This document shows positions 1-6,857 of a DNA stretch of 28,132 nt, piece by piece. The notes beneath the pieces were generated by a model. It was not told the origin of the DNA. It saw nothing but the letters and a program-made list of their open reading frames with translations, and searched no databases. The stretch's first letter is position 1. Each line of letters opens with the position of its first letter. The stretch covers positions 1 through 28,132 of the forward strand of contig CALIWP010000194.1 in assembly GCA_938046705.1 (NCBI GenBank), written 5' to 3'. This DNA is from an uncultured Campylobacter sp. (GTDB lineage: Bacteria; Campylobacterota; Campylobacteria; Campylobacterales; Campylobacteraceae). The position numbers and the translations under genes were made by a program.

Positions 1-215
1 GGCTGCTTATTTTTCATAAAGATTTTTCTCTGCGAAGGAGTTTTGCTGACGTATAGCGCAATATTTTTTAAAGACTCTGGATTGCAAGTAAACCACTCGT
101 CGTTAAATTTCTTGCCCAAACCCTGCTTGAAAGCAGCTATTTCTTTTTTGGTCATTTCATCCAGTATCTCGTATATAAAACTACGAGAGTTGAGAGCGTA
201 TTTTCCAAGATCCAT
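1..215 (-). CDS. Leftward gene, partial (N-terminal 71 residues), unknown; repressor by position
   Basis: An open frame starts at ATG 213-215 and runs off the left edge. The visible product begins MDLGKYALNSRSFIYEILDE and continues with a lysine-rich, mostly helical stretch. A ribosome-site-like AAAGGG lies about 10 bases upstream of the ATG. I do not recognise the family and see no clear helix-turn-helix in this part. In phage Mu the repressor gene c lies leftmost and is read away from ner-A-B, so position suggests a regulator, but a gene flanking the prophage is equally possible. The start region overlaps one arm of the inverted repeat at 216-277, which suggests autoregulation. Confidence 0.6.
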   Translation of the reverse strand, partial: MDLGKYALNSRSFIYEILDEMTKKEIAAFKQGLGKKFNDEWFTCNPESLKNIALYVSKTPSQRKIFMKNKQ

Positions 216-277
216 ATTTAAGCCCTTTGTGAATTGAATTTGTGTGACAACATTATTTAACCACAAAGGGTTTAAAT
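216..277. promoter_or_regulatory. Divergent operator candidate: paired 16-bp inverted boxes
   Basis: The box CACAAAGGGYTTAAAT occurs on the minus strand at 216-231 and on the plus strand at 262-277, matching at 15 of 16 positions and facing outward. It fills the space between the leftward gene at 215 and the rightward early operon at 318. The left box covers the leftward gene's ribosome site. This is the layout expected for a regulator binding two operators to control divergent promoters, as in Mu-type early regions. The role is inferred. Confidence 0.55.
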
Positions 278-317
278 ATCCGCTTAACAATGAAAATCAA
301 GGAGAAAGGAGCAATAA

Positions 318-542
318 GTGATAAAGAAATACTTTACCGATAACTGCATAAGTATAAGGCAGTGGGCAAAAAAACACGATCTCAGCGAGCGTACTACCTA
401 TATGGTAATAAACGGCGAGGTGCTAGGCGAGAAAAACCATGCGACTTCAAGGAAAGTGTTTGAGGCGCTTTTGTCCGAGGGCATAATCAAAGAGCTTCCG
501 AGTGCCCTAAAAAGCGAGCGAGAAGAGAGCAAGGCCAGCTAA
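318..542 (+). CDS. Small HTH protein, BcepMu gp16-like (early regulator, Ner position)
   Basis: Seventy-four residues, starting at GTG 318 behind AAAGGAG. The pattern SIRQWAKKHDLSERTTYMVI, then NGEVLG and a second helix (SRKVFEALLSEGII) matches the phage BcepMu gp16 family, a short helix-turn-helix group near the left end of transposable phages. It is the first gene of the early operon, where Mu has ner, so a DNA-binding role in switching early transcription is likely. It ends two bases before the transposase gene, suggesting translational coupling. A related N-terminal sequence occurs in the MuB-like ATPase at 2795. Confidence 0.7.
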   Translation: MIKKYFTDNCISIRQWAKKHDLSERTTYMVINGEVLGEKNHATSRKVFEALLSEGIIKELPSALKSEREESKAS

Positions 543-2675
543 ATGATATACGTCGAGACCGCTGCGGCTGCTGAGATTTTTAATATCCATTTGGATACTT
601 TAAAAAAATCTGCTGGCCGTAACTCCAAAAAATACCCGTTCGTCCGCATAGAGGGCGCGGGCGCGAGAAGCCGCGGGGGCGTAAAGCTGCTGTTTGCTGT
701 GGAGATCGCCGGTGTCGATGCGGCGATAAATAGCGGAAAAATAGATAAAGATATAGACGTATACTTGCCAGATAACGCACAAGAGTGCGGATATAGAGCC
801 GTGAAATTTAGCGAATTTTCACGGGCGGATGAGGCCTTTAGGGTAAATTTGGGAAATAACGCATCCGTCCGTCCGTTAAAGTTCGTTAAAGGAGAAGAGT
901 ATGGAAGCGGGCGAGATAATAATGCTGCTATCGCTAACGATCTTGTTAGTAGGCGCGATAGGAGCCGTGGGGCTAGTGGTGCTTGGGATACTGGCGCAAG
1001 TCAAGGAAATGAGGAAGTAAACGCCGTTTATACGGTCTCTAACCTAGAGGAGTTAAAAAGTGGAAGTATTGGTTTGGATCATAGCGGCGACCTTGCTGCT
1101 GGGCGGAAAAATAAAAATCTCGACGCCGTCGCTAATCGTGATCTGCGCCACTATAGTTCTAGTGAAGATAATAGAGCGGCTCTAGCTCGCAAAGCCCTAG
1201 ATAAGTCAGAAGTCCTAGGCTACGCCAAGCTATACGGCGTAAAGGCTGCGGCGCAGGCTTTCGGAGCCAAAGAAAAGAGCATATACCGCTGGCAAAAAGA
1301 GTTTGCCCAAAAAGGCGGCGAGGCCCTGGAAGATAAAAGAGGCGGGACGTCGAAAGCTAACGTAAAAATGATAAAGGACGCGATACTATCCATCGGAACG
1401 GCGCAAAAGACCAGCTGGTGGATGGAATACTGCCGCAGATACGCGCTATCTAAGGGGCTAAATTTCGATATGTTCGCGCCCCTTAGCGCCGATATTAGCC
1501 GCTCGACCTTTTTGCGCCACGCTTCAAATATAGCCAGCAAGGACTACGAGGTGAGAGCCTACCTGCGCGGAGGCCTTGACGTGGTAGCTACCAATATCGC
1601 TATGAGTAGAGACTACCTAAAAATCAACGAAGAGTGGCAGGTGGACGCTACGAATTTCGACTTTATGTGTCTTGACGAAAACGGCGAGCAAAAAAGATAT
1701 ACGGCCGTGGGCTTTGTCGATACCGCAAGCGGCAGGATGGTGTACGACCTGTGCGACAGTCCTAACGGATACGCCAACGTGCGCCTGCTAAAAAGAGCCC
1801 TAAAAAAGATGGGCAGACCGGGCTACATAAAAGGTGACAATGGCAAAGACTACGTAGGCGAGCATTTTCAGAGCGTATTAAAGCGACTTGGGATCGTTTA
1901 CGTAAGATCGCCTAAATACGAGGGGCGAGCAAAAGGCAAGATAGAACGCGCTCACGGAGTGATGCAAAATTTCTTCGAGGGCTTGCCGGGCTTTTTGGGT
2001 CACGATGCGGGTCAAAGGATACAAAGAGAGGATCAGGCTCTAGAAAAGTCAAAAAGGCTAAGCGGAGTAAAGACCAATATCTCAAATCTGCTAACCAGAG
2101 AGCAGATGCAGGCTACGATAGAGGAATACTGCGAGAGAATGTTTGACTGGAGTGCGGAGTTTGAGCCGTTTATATTCGACGAGAGGACGTTTGGCGCTAG
2201 CGTGATCAGGACGCTGCAAGCCGAGGGCTTTAGCGTATGCGGCGTCAAGTATGTGAGCCTAGAGGTCTTTAGTCATATCAAAATAGGCGAGAAATGCGAG
2301 CTCATAGAGGATATCGACGATGCAAGCAAATTTTACGTCTACAAAGACGGACGGTATCTGTGCGAAGTCGTAAACGAAGAGATAGCAAGCTACACCGCCG
2401 AAGAGGTGCGTACGGCCAGAAAAGAATACGTGCGTAAATTTATAAATCCTACCAAGGCTTATATCAAGTATATCCGCTCGCTACAAAACGAGAAGGACGG
2501 ATACTATAAGGCCGATGCCGAAAGAAGACTCAAAGAGGCAAGAAAAGGCAAGGCCGAGGTCATCAAAAAAGACGAGGCCAAGGTGGTGAGCAAGATAGAG
2601 CAAGAGGCCTCCGTAGGCAACAACGTCATCTACCTACCCGATCCCGCGGACGCGATAAAAAGCCTAGAGGGATAA
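543..2675 (+). CDS. MuA-like DDE transposase
   Basis: A 710-residue protein that would catalyse strand transfer for integration and replicative transposition. Residues 1-55 resemble the MuA/repressor N-terminal winged-helix domain. Residues about 215-290 look like the end-binding HTH domains (GVKAAAQAFGAKEKSIYRW). The catalytic core shows D368 (QVDAT), D432 (KGDNGKDY) and E468 (GKIERAH). A beta-barrel-like domain follows, then a very basic helical tail, where MuA contacts MuB and ClpX. Residues about 105-214 are low-complexity (G/S/D/R/N-rich), do not look like a folded domain, and overlap two out-of-frame ORFs (901-1020 and 1060-1185). The core call is strong; whether the 105-214 linker is native is uncertain. 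Confidence 0.93.
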   Translation: MIYVETAAAAEIFNIHLDTLKKSAGRNSKKYPFVRIEGAGARSRGGVKLLFAVEIAGVDAAINSGKIDKDIDVYLPDNAQECGYRAVKFSEFSRADEAFRVNLGNNASVRPLKFVKGEEYGSGRDNNAAIANDLVSRRDRSRGASGAWDTGASQGNEEVNAVYTVSNLEELKSGSIGLDHSGDLAAGRKNKNLDAVANRDLRHYSSSEDNRAALARKALDKSEVLGYAKLYGVKAAAQAFGAKEKSIYRWQKEFAQKGGEALEDKRGGTSKANVKMIKDAILSIGTAQKTSWWMEYCRRYALSKGLNFDMFAPLSADISRSTFLRHASNIASKDYEVRAYLRGGLDVVATNIAMSRDYLKINEEWQVDATNFDFMCLDENGEQKRYTAVGFVDTASGRMVYDLCDSPNGYANVRLLKRALKKMGRPGYIKGDNGKDYVGEHFQSVLKRLGIVYVRSPKYEGRAKGKIERAHGVMQNFFEGLPGFLGHDAGQRIQREDQALEKSKRLSGVKTNISNLLTREQMQATIEEYCERMFDWSAEFEPFIFDERTFGASVIRTLQAEGFSVCGVKYVSLEVFSHIKIGEKCELIEDIDDASKFYVYKDGRYLCEVVNEEIASYTAEEVRTARKEYVRKFINPTKAYIKYIRSLQNEKDGYYKADAERRLKEARKGKAEVIKKDEAKVVSKIEQEASVGNNVIYLPDPADAIKSLEG
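799..824 (+). other. Hairpin inside the transposase gene
   Basis: CCGTGAAA at 799-806 pairs with TTTCACGG at 817-824 around a 10-base loop, about 65 bases upstream of the first nested ORF's ribosome site. It could influence ribosome traffic before the nested genes, or be incidental to coding. No U-run follows, so it is not a standard terminator. Confidence 0.3.
901..1020 (+). CDS. Nested small membrane-protein ORF 1 (39 aa, +1 frame within transposase gene)
   Basis: ATG 901 stands six bases after AAAGGAG (888-894) and reads in the +1 frame relative to the transposase gene, ending at TAA 1018-1020. The product starts MEAGEIIM, has one strongly hydrophobic segment of about 23 residues (LLSLTILLVGAIGAVGLVVL) and ends in a basic VKEMRK tail, so it looks like a single-pass inner-membrane protein. 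The transposase frame here reads as low-complexity sequence. A good ribosome site, a proper start and a coherent membrane-protein composition argue for a real gene. Its function is unknown; a small phage membrane effector (superinfection exclusion, antiholin-like) is only a guess. Confidence 0.55.
   Translation: MEAGEIIMLLSLTILLVGAIGAVGLVVLGILAQVKEMRK
1060..1185 (+). CDS. Nested small membrane-protein ORF 2 (41 aa, same +1 frame)
   Basis: GTG 1060 stands seven bases after AGAGGAG (1046-1052), in the same frame as the ORF at 901, and ends at TAG 1183-1185. The product begins MEVLVWIIAATLLLGG, then a short KIKISTPS turn, then LIVICATIVLVKIIERL: two hydrophobic helices joined by a basic loop, a small hairpin membrane protein. 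With the preceding ORF it forms a two-gene cassette inside the transposase linker. It is too short to assign to a family by eye. A chance ORF is possible, but two consecutive ones with ribosome sites and membrane-type composition make that less likely. Confidence 0.5.
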   Translation: MEVLVWIIAATLLLGGKIKISTPSLIVICATIVLVKIIERL

Positions 2676-2690
2676 AAAAATAAGATATTT

Positions 2691-2776
2691 GCGAACACTT
2701 GTTTGAAAAGCTCGATATATAGGGCTTTTGGGGCGGTGCAAGTGTTCGCATATGTTTTATTTTTAAATGCGAACAC
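2691..2776 (+). promoter_or_regulatory. Triple GCGAACAC structured element, copy 1 (upstream of muB-like gene)
   Basis: GCGAACACTTG (2691-2701) pairs perfectly with CAAGTGTTCGC (2739-2749). Inside it AAAAGC (2706-2711) pairs with GCTTTT (2724-2729). A third box GCGAACAC lies at 2769-2776, just before the muB-like ribosome site. The middle box can pair with either outer box, giving two exclusive folds. Copy 2 at 8525-8610 has exactly the same spacings (59 nt across the first pair, 78 nt from first to third box). It could be a leader RNA switch or a multi-site protein operator. Confidence 0.75.
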
Positions 2777-2794
2777 TAAAAAAAGGAGTCAAAA

Positions 2795-3673
2795 ATGGAC
2801 TTAAAAACGCAGTTTGAAGAGTATCAAAGATCGGGCGGCAGCTATAGAAAGCTTGCCGAAATTCTTGGCGAAAAAAACCATACCTACGTGACGCTTGCGA
2901 TCAACGGATGGGGTGATTATAAGCTTTCAAGCGAGAGAAAGGCTGAGGTAGAGGAGAAGATAGCGGCGTTTTTTAACTCAAAGCAGTTAAAAATCAGCTC
3001 GAAATACGACGAAATTTGCGAGAAAGCCGACATCATCCCGTTTAATAATACCATAACGGTCATCGCAAGCGTCATAAAGGCCGTGCGCCAAAAGGCTCTG
3101 ATGAAAATCACTGCCAAAAGCGGCACGGGCAAGACTACGGCACTAAGAGCCGTATGCGCTGCTATGCCTCAAAGCGTGATGATAACCGCATACGACGGCA
3201 TAAGCAAAAAGGAGATACTAGAGGAGTTAGCGGAAAGTATAGGCGCCAAACCTACCTCAAGATCGCAACAACATCTGATGAAAGCCATAAAAGAGCAGCT
3301 AAGCAAAGGCGGCAAGGTGATCGTGATAGACGAGGCGAATTTCTTAAGCGAAAAGAGCTTGGAGCAGATCCGCCACATACAAGACTGCGCGCTATGTCCT
3401 ATCGTGCTAGCGGGCACCGAGGCGCTAGACCTGCAAATAGCCCGCTCTCACGAGCAAGTAGAAACCAGGATCAGAAAGCCCGCTCACGCGCTAAGTAATT
3501 TCGGCGAAAACGAAGTGATAATGCTTTTTGAAAAAAGCGGAGTAATGATCTCAAGCGAAGAAGCGGCTATGGTTTGGAAAAAGTGTAGAAACCTACGCGA
3601 GGTCAAATACGCGCTGGAAGACCTACTGGAGCTTTACGGCGGAGATACTAAAAAACTAAAGGACGTGCTATGA
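2795..3673 (+). CDS. MuB-like AAA+ target-selection ATPase
   Basis: A 292-residue ATPase that would bind target DNA, activate the transposase and give target immunity. Residues 1-60 form an HTH-type N-terminus (YRKLAEILGEKNHTYVTLAI), as in MuB and related to the small HTH protein at 318. Walker A is GTGKT at 110-114 and Walker B is VIVIDEAN with D179 and E180. Length is close to MuB. The start follows AAAAGGAG. The gene lies directly after the transposase gene but is separated from it by the triple-box element at 2691-2776, so its expression may be controlled apart from the transposase. It overlaps the next gene by ATGA. Confidence 0.92.
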   Translation: MDLKTQFEEYQRSGGSYRKLAEILGEKNHTYVTLAINGWGDYKLSSERKAEVEEKIAAFFNSKQLKISSKYDEICEKADIIPFNNTITVIASVIKAVRQKALMKITAKSGTGKTTALRAVCAAMPQSVMITAYDGISKKEILEELAESIGAKPTSRSQQHLMKAIKEQLSKGGKVIVIDEANFLSEKSLEQIRHIQDCALCPIVLAGTEALDLQIARSHEQVETRIRKPAHALSNFGENEVIMLFEKSGVMISSEEAAMVWKKCRNLREVKYALEDLLELYGGDTKKLKDVL

Positions 3674-3915
3674 GAACGCAAACGACGCAAGCAAAAAGGC
3701 TGGAGGAGTTTATGGATAAGATGAGGGAGAAGGGATTTGAAATGAGAATAAACGCTAAAGGCAACGTGTGGGGCATCAGGCGCGGCAACGGCTACCAAGC
3801 CGCAAGGGACATGATAAGGGGCAAAAAGGCCTACTACTCGAGGGATTATTTTAGGCAAGTAGGCGCACTGATCATGGAAAAAACCAGCCTAAGAGTCGTC
3901 GATACGGCGGCTTAG
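3670..3915 (+). CDS. Small phage protein of unknown function (81 aa)
   Basis: Starts at ATG 3670 within the muB-like stop (ATGA overlap), so it is translationally coupled to it. The product is basic and probably compact: an N-terminal amphipathic helix (AKRLEEFMDKMREKGFE), then a segment with GNVWGIRRGNGYQAARDMI and a tyrosine-rich stretch. No family recognised. Its position next to the transposition ATPase suggests an early accessory role. Confidence 0.7.
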   Translation: MRTQTTQAKRLEEFMDKMREKGFEMRINAKGNVWGIRRGNGYQAARDMIRGKKAYYSRDYFRQVGALIMEKTSLRVVDTAA

Positions 3916-3927
3916 ATTTGATTTTTC

Positions 3928-3947
3928 GGGAGCTCTGCGGAGCTTCC
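3928..3947 (+). other. Hairpin between early genes
   Basis: GGGAGCTC (3928-3935) pairs with GAGCTTCC (3940-3947) with one G-U pair and a TGCG loop. No U-run follows, so it is more likely an RNA processing or stability element, or a weak pause, than a full terminator. Confidence 0.4.
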
Positions 3948-3978
3948 TATAAAGTTAAATTTGAAGAAAGGAGAATGA

Positions 3979-4356
3979 GTGAAACAAACGATGAGATTAG
4001 TCTACGTCGCTACGCCTTACGCGGGATTAAACGTAAGCGATATAAATAGGCCTTTTGCCGCTAAAAAGCTTGCTATAGCCGAGTGTCAAAAGGTCATAAA
4101 AGCGGGCTATATACCTATAAGCCCGGTGCTAGCTTTCGGCGAGGTGTTCAATGAAAACACGGATAGAGACAAGGCTATAAACGCAGGGCTTGAACTGCTT
4201 AGCCACTGCTCTTATATCTATTTTTCAGATCATGCCGATGCTGCTAGATCGCAGGGCATGAAAATAGAGCGCGAATACGCTAACGAGCTAGGGGTTACCG
4301 AGCTCGATTTTTCGCAAAATCAAGCCTCGCAGGGGCTGTTTGAAGAATGCCTCTAG
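3979..4356 (+). CDS. DUF4406-like protein (nucleoside 2-deoxyribosyltransferase fold)
   Basis: A 125-residue protein with GTG start 3979 placed five bases after AAAGGAG; an in-frame ATG at 3991 is the alternative. It opens with LVYVATPYAG, has CQKVIKAGYIPISPVLAF in the middle, and ends with SQGMKIEREYANELG, which matches the DUF4406 / nucleoside-deoxyribosyltransferase-like pattern common in phages. Such proteins resemble enzymes acting on nucleotides or nucleotide sugars, but the substrate is unknown. It sits in the early block, consistent with nucleotide metabolism or modification during replication. Confidence 0.75.
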   Translation: MKQTMRLVYVATPYAGLNVSDINRPFAAKKLAIAECQKVIKAGYIPISPVLAFGEVFNENTDRDKAINAGLELLSHCSYIYFSDHADAARSQGMKIEREYANELGVTELDFSQNQASQGLFEECL

Positions 4357-4390
4357 CATTCAAAAACCATAAAAAAGCCAAGGCGAATTT

Positions 4391-4425
4391 GACCGTTTGC
4401 ACGGTCTACGGATACGTTTGCAAAC
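4391..4425 (+). other. Hairpin cluster in the 4357-4470 gap
   Basis: GACCGT (4391-4396) pairs with ACGGTC (4401-4406) around TTGC, and GTTTGCAAAC at 4416-4425 is a perfect 10-bp palindrome. They lie just upstream of the next small gene's ribosome site. No promoter motif is clear. Confidence 0.35.
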
Positions 4426-4470
4426 TCAAATTTGCGATGAAATTTAAAATACTTGAAAGGAGAACATCAG

Positions 4471-4686
4471 ATGATGAAAGCCGTGTCAATGTTAGCGGGT
4501 CTAAGCCTAGCGCTGGGCGATACGAGCGCGCTAGGCGGCTCGCCGACGCTAACGCCGGCCAAAGCAAGAAGAAATAAGGCAGCCTTTGTAAAAAGCGCGA
4601 TAACCCCCGGCGCAAAACACAAAAGCCAAACGATAAGAGCGAACAGAAGAAAAGCAAAAACAAGGAGCAAAAGATGCCTAGACTAG
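4471..4686 (+). CDS. Small basic protein, unknown (71 aa)
   Basis: I chose ATG 4471 because GAAAGGAGA (4455-4463) stands at the right distance; an in-frame ATG at 4453 has no ribosome site. The product starts MMKAVSMLAGLSLALGD, is Gly/Ser/Ala-rich, then becomes very basic (RRNKAAFVKS and NRRKAKTRSKR). It overlaps the next gene by 13 bases. The basic tail suggests nucleic-acid contact, but nothing specific is recognised. Competing frames over this stretch lack a ribosome site. Confidence 0.6.
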   Translation: MMKAVSMLAGLSLALGDTSALGGSPTLTPAKARRNKAAFVKSAITPGAKHKSQTIRANRRKAKTRSKRCLD

Positions 4687-5306
4687 ACGAAAAAGGCTTT
4701 TGGGAAAACAAAAGCGGCGAATACGTTCACCCCGATATGGTGAGCGTAGATAAAAAGCTAGAGGACGAGCTAGTAGAAAAACTCATAAATAAGGCTAACG
4801 AGCTACATGAGACGATGAAAAAAATCAAAAAAGAGGCCTACGAAGAGTGCGAAAGCTTTGTGGATCTGCTTCGTCAAAAATACGGCCTTGATAGGCTGTC
4901 CTCAAGCAAGAGCGGAGCGGTAACTCTAAAGAGTTTTAACGGCACCAAAGAGGTTCAAATTTGCGTGCAAAAGCAAATAAGCTTCGATCAAAGGCTGGTG
5001 CTTGCAAAAGAAAAGATAGACGAATACCTGGACGAAAAGGTAGAGGGAGCAGACGCTGAGATACGCACTCTCATAACCCGCGCCTTTGACGTAAAAAACG
5101 GCAAAGTGGACGCAAAACAGATACTAAGCCTCAAGCAATACCCCATCGAGGCCGCTAAGTGGAAAGAGGCTATGGCTATGATAGACGAAGCTACCGAGAT
5201 CGTAGGCTCAAAGAGCTATATACGCTTTAGGCAGCGCGCGGGAGACAAGATAGACGGCGAGGCGAATTTGATAGTGCTGGATTTTGCGGGGATAGAAAGA
5301 GATTAG
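4674..5306 (+). CDS. DUF3164 family early phage protein
   Basis: A 210-residue protein starting at ATG 4674 behind AAGGAG. The opening (DEKGFWENKSGEYVHPDMV), the helical middle and the C-terminal block (AKWKEAMAMIDEA then GSKSYIRFRQR) match DUF3164, a family kept in the early regions of Mu-like phages. Its biochemical role is not established; position among replication genes suggests a DNA-metabolism accessory. Length is normal for the family. Confidence 0.85.
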   Translation: MPRLDEKGFWENKSGEYVHPDMVSVDKKLEDELVEKLINKANELHETMKKIKKEAYEECESFVDLLRQKYGLDRLSSSKSGAVTLKSFNGTKEVQICVQKQISFDQRLVLAKEKIDEYLDEKVEGADAEIRTLITRAFDVKNGKVDAKQILSLKQYPIEAAKWKEAMAMIDEATEIVGSKSYIRFRQRAGDKIDGEANLIVLDFAGIERD

Positions 5307-5314
5307 GGGCGAAG

Positions 5315-5830
5315 ATGGGAATGACGACGAGAGATAAAATAGAGGTCATGGATGCCTACGAAAAAGACGGAATACTGGAGTGTTGCCTCAAGGGCAGCAT
5401 GGACTGGGAGCGGGTCGTCGAGCCTGTTTGGAACTGGGAAAAGTATGTATACCGCATCATCCCCAAAAAGCGCAAATTTGGGGAAGGCGATAAAGTGATA
5501 GAAAAAGATGCGCAAATGTTGATGCTAGATGAGAATAACGGCTATATATGGACGGTGAAAGGATATACAGAAGACGGGGGGATAGAGTTTAAGGGCGGCG
5601 CGATAATACCCGAACATCAAGTATGCGAAGAATACGTGAAGATAGATGACGCGCTTTGGTATTGGGAATACAAGGACTCGCAAGGAGACTACATTATGCT
5701 TTGCGTGGACGGTGTGCCGATTAGAACGAATAGAAGCGAGGCAATAAAAATTCGAGATGCTGCGAATTTTGAAAACGTAGATAATCTGCATCCGATTTAT
5801 GCGTTGGGCTTTAGGCTACCGGACGACTAA
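5315..5830 (+). CDS. Hypothetical phage protein with N-terminal W/Y-rich repeat-type domain (171 aa)
   Basis: Starts at ATG 5315 with a modest AGGGG ribosome site. The N-terminus (TRDKIEVMDAYEKDGILEC, then VEPVWNWEKYVYRIIP) resembles a small domain common in phage hypothetical proteins, where a W-x(2,4)-YRI motif follows a helix. The rest is acidic with many aromatic residues (DALWYWEYKD) and is not recognised. A strong terminator-like hairpin pair follows directly, so it ends a transcription unit. Confidence 0.65.
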   Translation: MGMTTRDKIEVMDAYEKDGILECCLKGSMDWERVVEPVWNWEKYVYRIIPKKRKFGEGDKVIEKDAQMLMLDENNGYIWTVKGYTEDGGIEFKGGAIIPEHQVCEEYVKIDDALWYWEYKDSQGDYIMLCVDGVPIRTNRSEAIKIRDAANFENVDNLHPIYALGFRLPDD

Positions 5831-5831
5831 A

Positions 5832-5886
5832 TTTAAAGGGCCTTAAGCCCTTTAAAATACGTTTAATTCGATGTTAAACGTATTTT
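5832..5886. terminator. Tandem inverted repeats, bidirectional rho-independent terminator
   Basis: The first stem pairs TTTAAAGGGC (5832-5841) with GCCCTTTAAA (5847-5856). The second pairs AAAATACGTTTAA (5854-5866) with TTAAACGTATTTT (5874-5886), 13 bp with a 7-base loop and a U-run built into the 3' arm. The two stems share bases 5854-5856, so they are mutually exclusive at the edge. Flanking A and T tracts allow termination in either direction. Confidence 0.65.
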
Positions 5887-5912
5887 AAAAGGTTTAAATT
5901 TAAGGAAAAACA

Positions 5913-6296
5913 ATGGCCATTTTATTATCAGTAAAGCCCAAATTTGCAGACATGATACTCGACGGCACAAAACGAGTAGAATACAGAAAGGCGTTAGCGT
6001 CCGTCGCTAACGACAGGATATTTTTGTACGCCACGGCGCCGATAAAAAAGGTAGTCGGCGAGGTAAAAGTAAAAAGAGCCGATAGATGCGAAAACAAAGA
6101 GGTGGTATGGGCTTGCTATTTGGACTGCTCGGGAATTACCAAAGAAGAATTCGACGAATATTTTAAGAATAAAAAATATGCCTCTTGGTATTTTTTAGAA
6201 GAACCTATCAGGTATAAAAAACCTCAAAATATAAGGTATTTCGGAGTAAAAAGCGCTCCTCGTAATTTCGTATATCTAAAGGATACAAATGCCTGA
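5913..6296 (+). CDS. ASCH-domain protein
   Basis: A 127-residue protein starting at ATG 5913 (AAGGAAAAACA upstream). Its opening LLSVKPKFADMILDGTKRVE followed by YRK is the classic ASCH / predicted RNA-binding PUA-like signature, and residues ATAPIKKVVGEVKV fit the strand after it. ASCH proteins bind RNA or act on modified nucleosides (some are acetylcytidine amidohydrolases). Here it could modulate translation or nucleoside modification during infection. It is a single-domain protein directly after the terminator, so it may have its own promoter. It overlaps the next gene by eight bases. Confidence 0.82.
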   Translation: MAILLSVKPKFADMILDGTKRVEYRKALASVANDRIFLYATAPIKKVVGEVKVKRADRCENKEVVWACYLDCSGITKEEFDEYFKNKKYASWYFLEEPIRYKKPQNIRYFGVKSAPRNFVYLKDTNA

Positions 6297-6747
6297 ACTG
6301 GCTCCCGGTATCACAAAATACCAGCTCATACAAACACTAGCCAAATACGGCATAAACGGCATAATCGACGTTAAGCTTTTAAAATGGGCGAAGATAAACG
6401 GTATAAATTTGCATTTCGTCTTTTCTCACCCCGCCGCAAAGCAAATTTTCGAGTTCAACAAAGAAAATATCAAAGCTAAACTGCGCGAGTTTTGGGCGGA
6501 TAACCTTGCCACGATCAAGGAGGCGGGAATCATGTTTCGCGACATAAGCTGCGAGGTAATATACCGCCTGCCGCGCGATACGCAAGCTATGCAAGAAGAA
6601 AAGAAGCCATACGAAGAGCTAAGTAACGGCAGCTTTGAGAACAGAGCCAAGGATCCGGCTATAAGACTAGGCTTTGAACGCATAAGAAAGCATATAATCG
6701 CCGATCTTGAAAGCGGCAAAAGCGTATATGCTGGGGATATAAGATGA
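6289..6747 (+). CDS. Hypothetical early phage protein (152 aa)
   Basis: Starts at ATG 6289, overlapping the ASCH gene by eight bases. The product is helical, with TKYQLIQTLAKYGINGIIDV near the N-terminus, a middle segment resembling a coiled region and a basic C-terminus. I do not recognise a family. It is in the place where Mu-like phages carry small replication or host-takeover genes. It ends in an ATGA overlap with a 37-codon ORF. Confidence 0.65.
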   Translation: MPELAPGITKYQLIQTLAKYGINGIIDVKLLKWAKINGINLHFVFSHPAAKQIFEFNKENIKAKLREFWADNLATIKEAGIMFRDISCEVIYRLPRDTQAMQEEKKPYEELSNGSFENRAKDPAIRLGFERIRKHIIADLESGKSVYAGDIR

Positions 6748-6857
6748 GCGAAGCGATACGGCGCGGCTGGCACGTCGCGATGTGCTTTAGGGGTTTGCAA
6801 AGGGCTTTAGCCCTTGCCCGCAGCTTGGGCTTTGCTCAAGCAAGGAGTGAAAAATGA
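6744..6857 (+). CDS. 37-codon bridging ORF over a hairpin repeat (doubtful gene)
   Basis: ATG 6744 overlaps the upstream stop by ATGA and its own stop overlaps the gemA-like start by ATGA, so ribosomes could pass through all three. The peptide contains FRGLQRALALARSLGFAQAR. Most of it is the translation of dispersed repeat copy A (6784-6841), and a similar peptide is read from copy B at 11040-11189. It may act as a coupling leader rather than a functional protein. Confidence 0.25.
   Translation: MSEAIRRGWHVAMCFRGLQRALALARSLGFAQARSEK
6784..6841 (+). repeat. Two-hairpin dispersed repeat R1, copy A
   Basis: The 22-base core at 6784-6805 is GCTTTAGGGGTTT, two variable bases, AAAGGGC. Hairpin 1 is AAGGGC/GCCCTT (6800-6815). 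Hairpin 2 is GCTTGGGC/GCTCAAGC (6823-6830, 6834-6841) with a TTT loop and one G-U pair. Copies B (11071-11128) and C (15108-15166) lie on the minus strand. Confidence 0.7.

Noticed and set aside
43..237. 64-codon plus-strand ORF at the left edge
   Set aside because: It is the shadow of the leftward gene, has no ribosome site, and its opposite strand reads as a normal protein start.
580..782. Two minus-strand ORFs inside the transposase gene
   Set aside because: They overlap the conserved N-terminal domain, lack ribosome sites and have Arg/Tyr-rich shadow composition, unlike the two nested plus-strand ORFs.
4347..4577. 76-codon ORF overlapping the small gene at 4471
   Set aside because: No ribosome site, start inside the previous gene, and a poorer composition than the 4471 frame.
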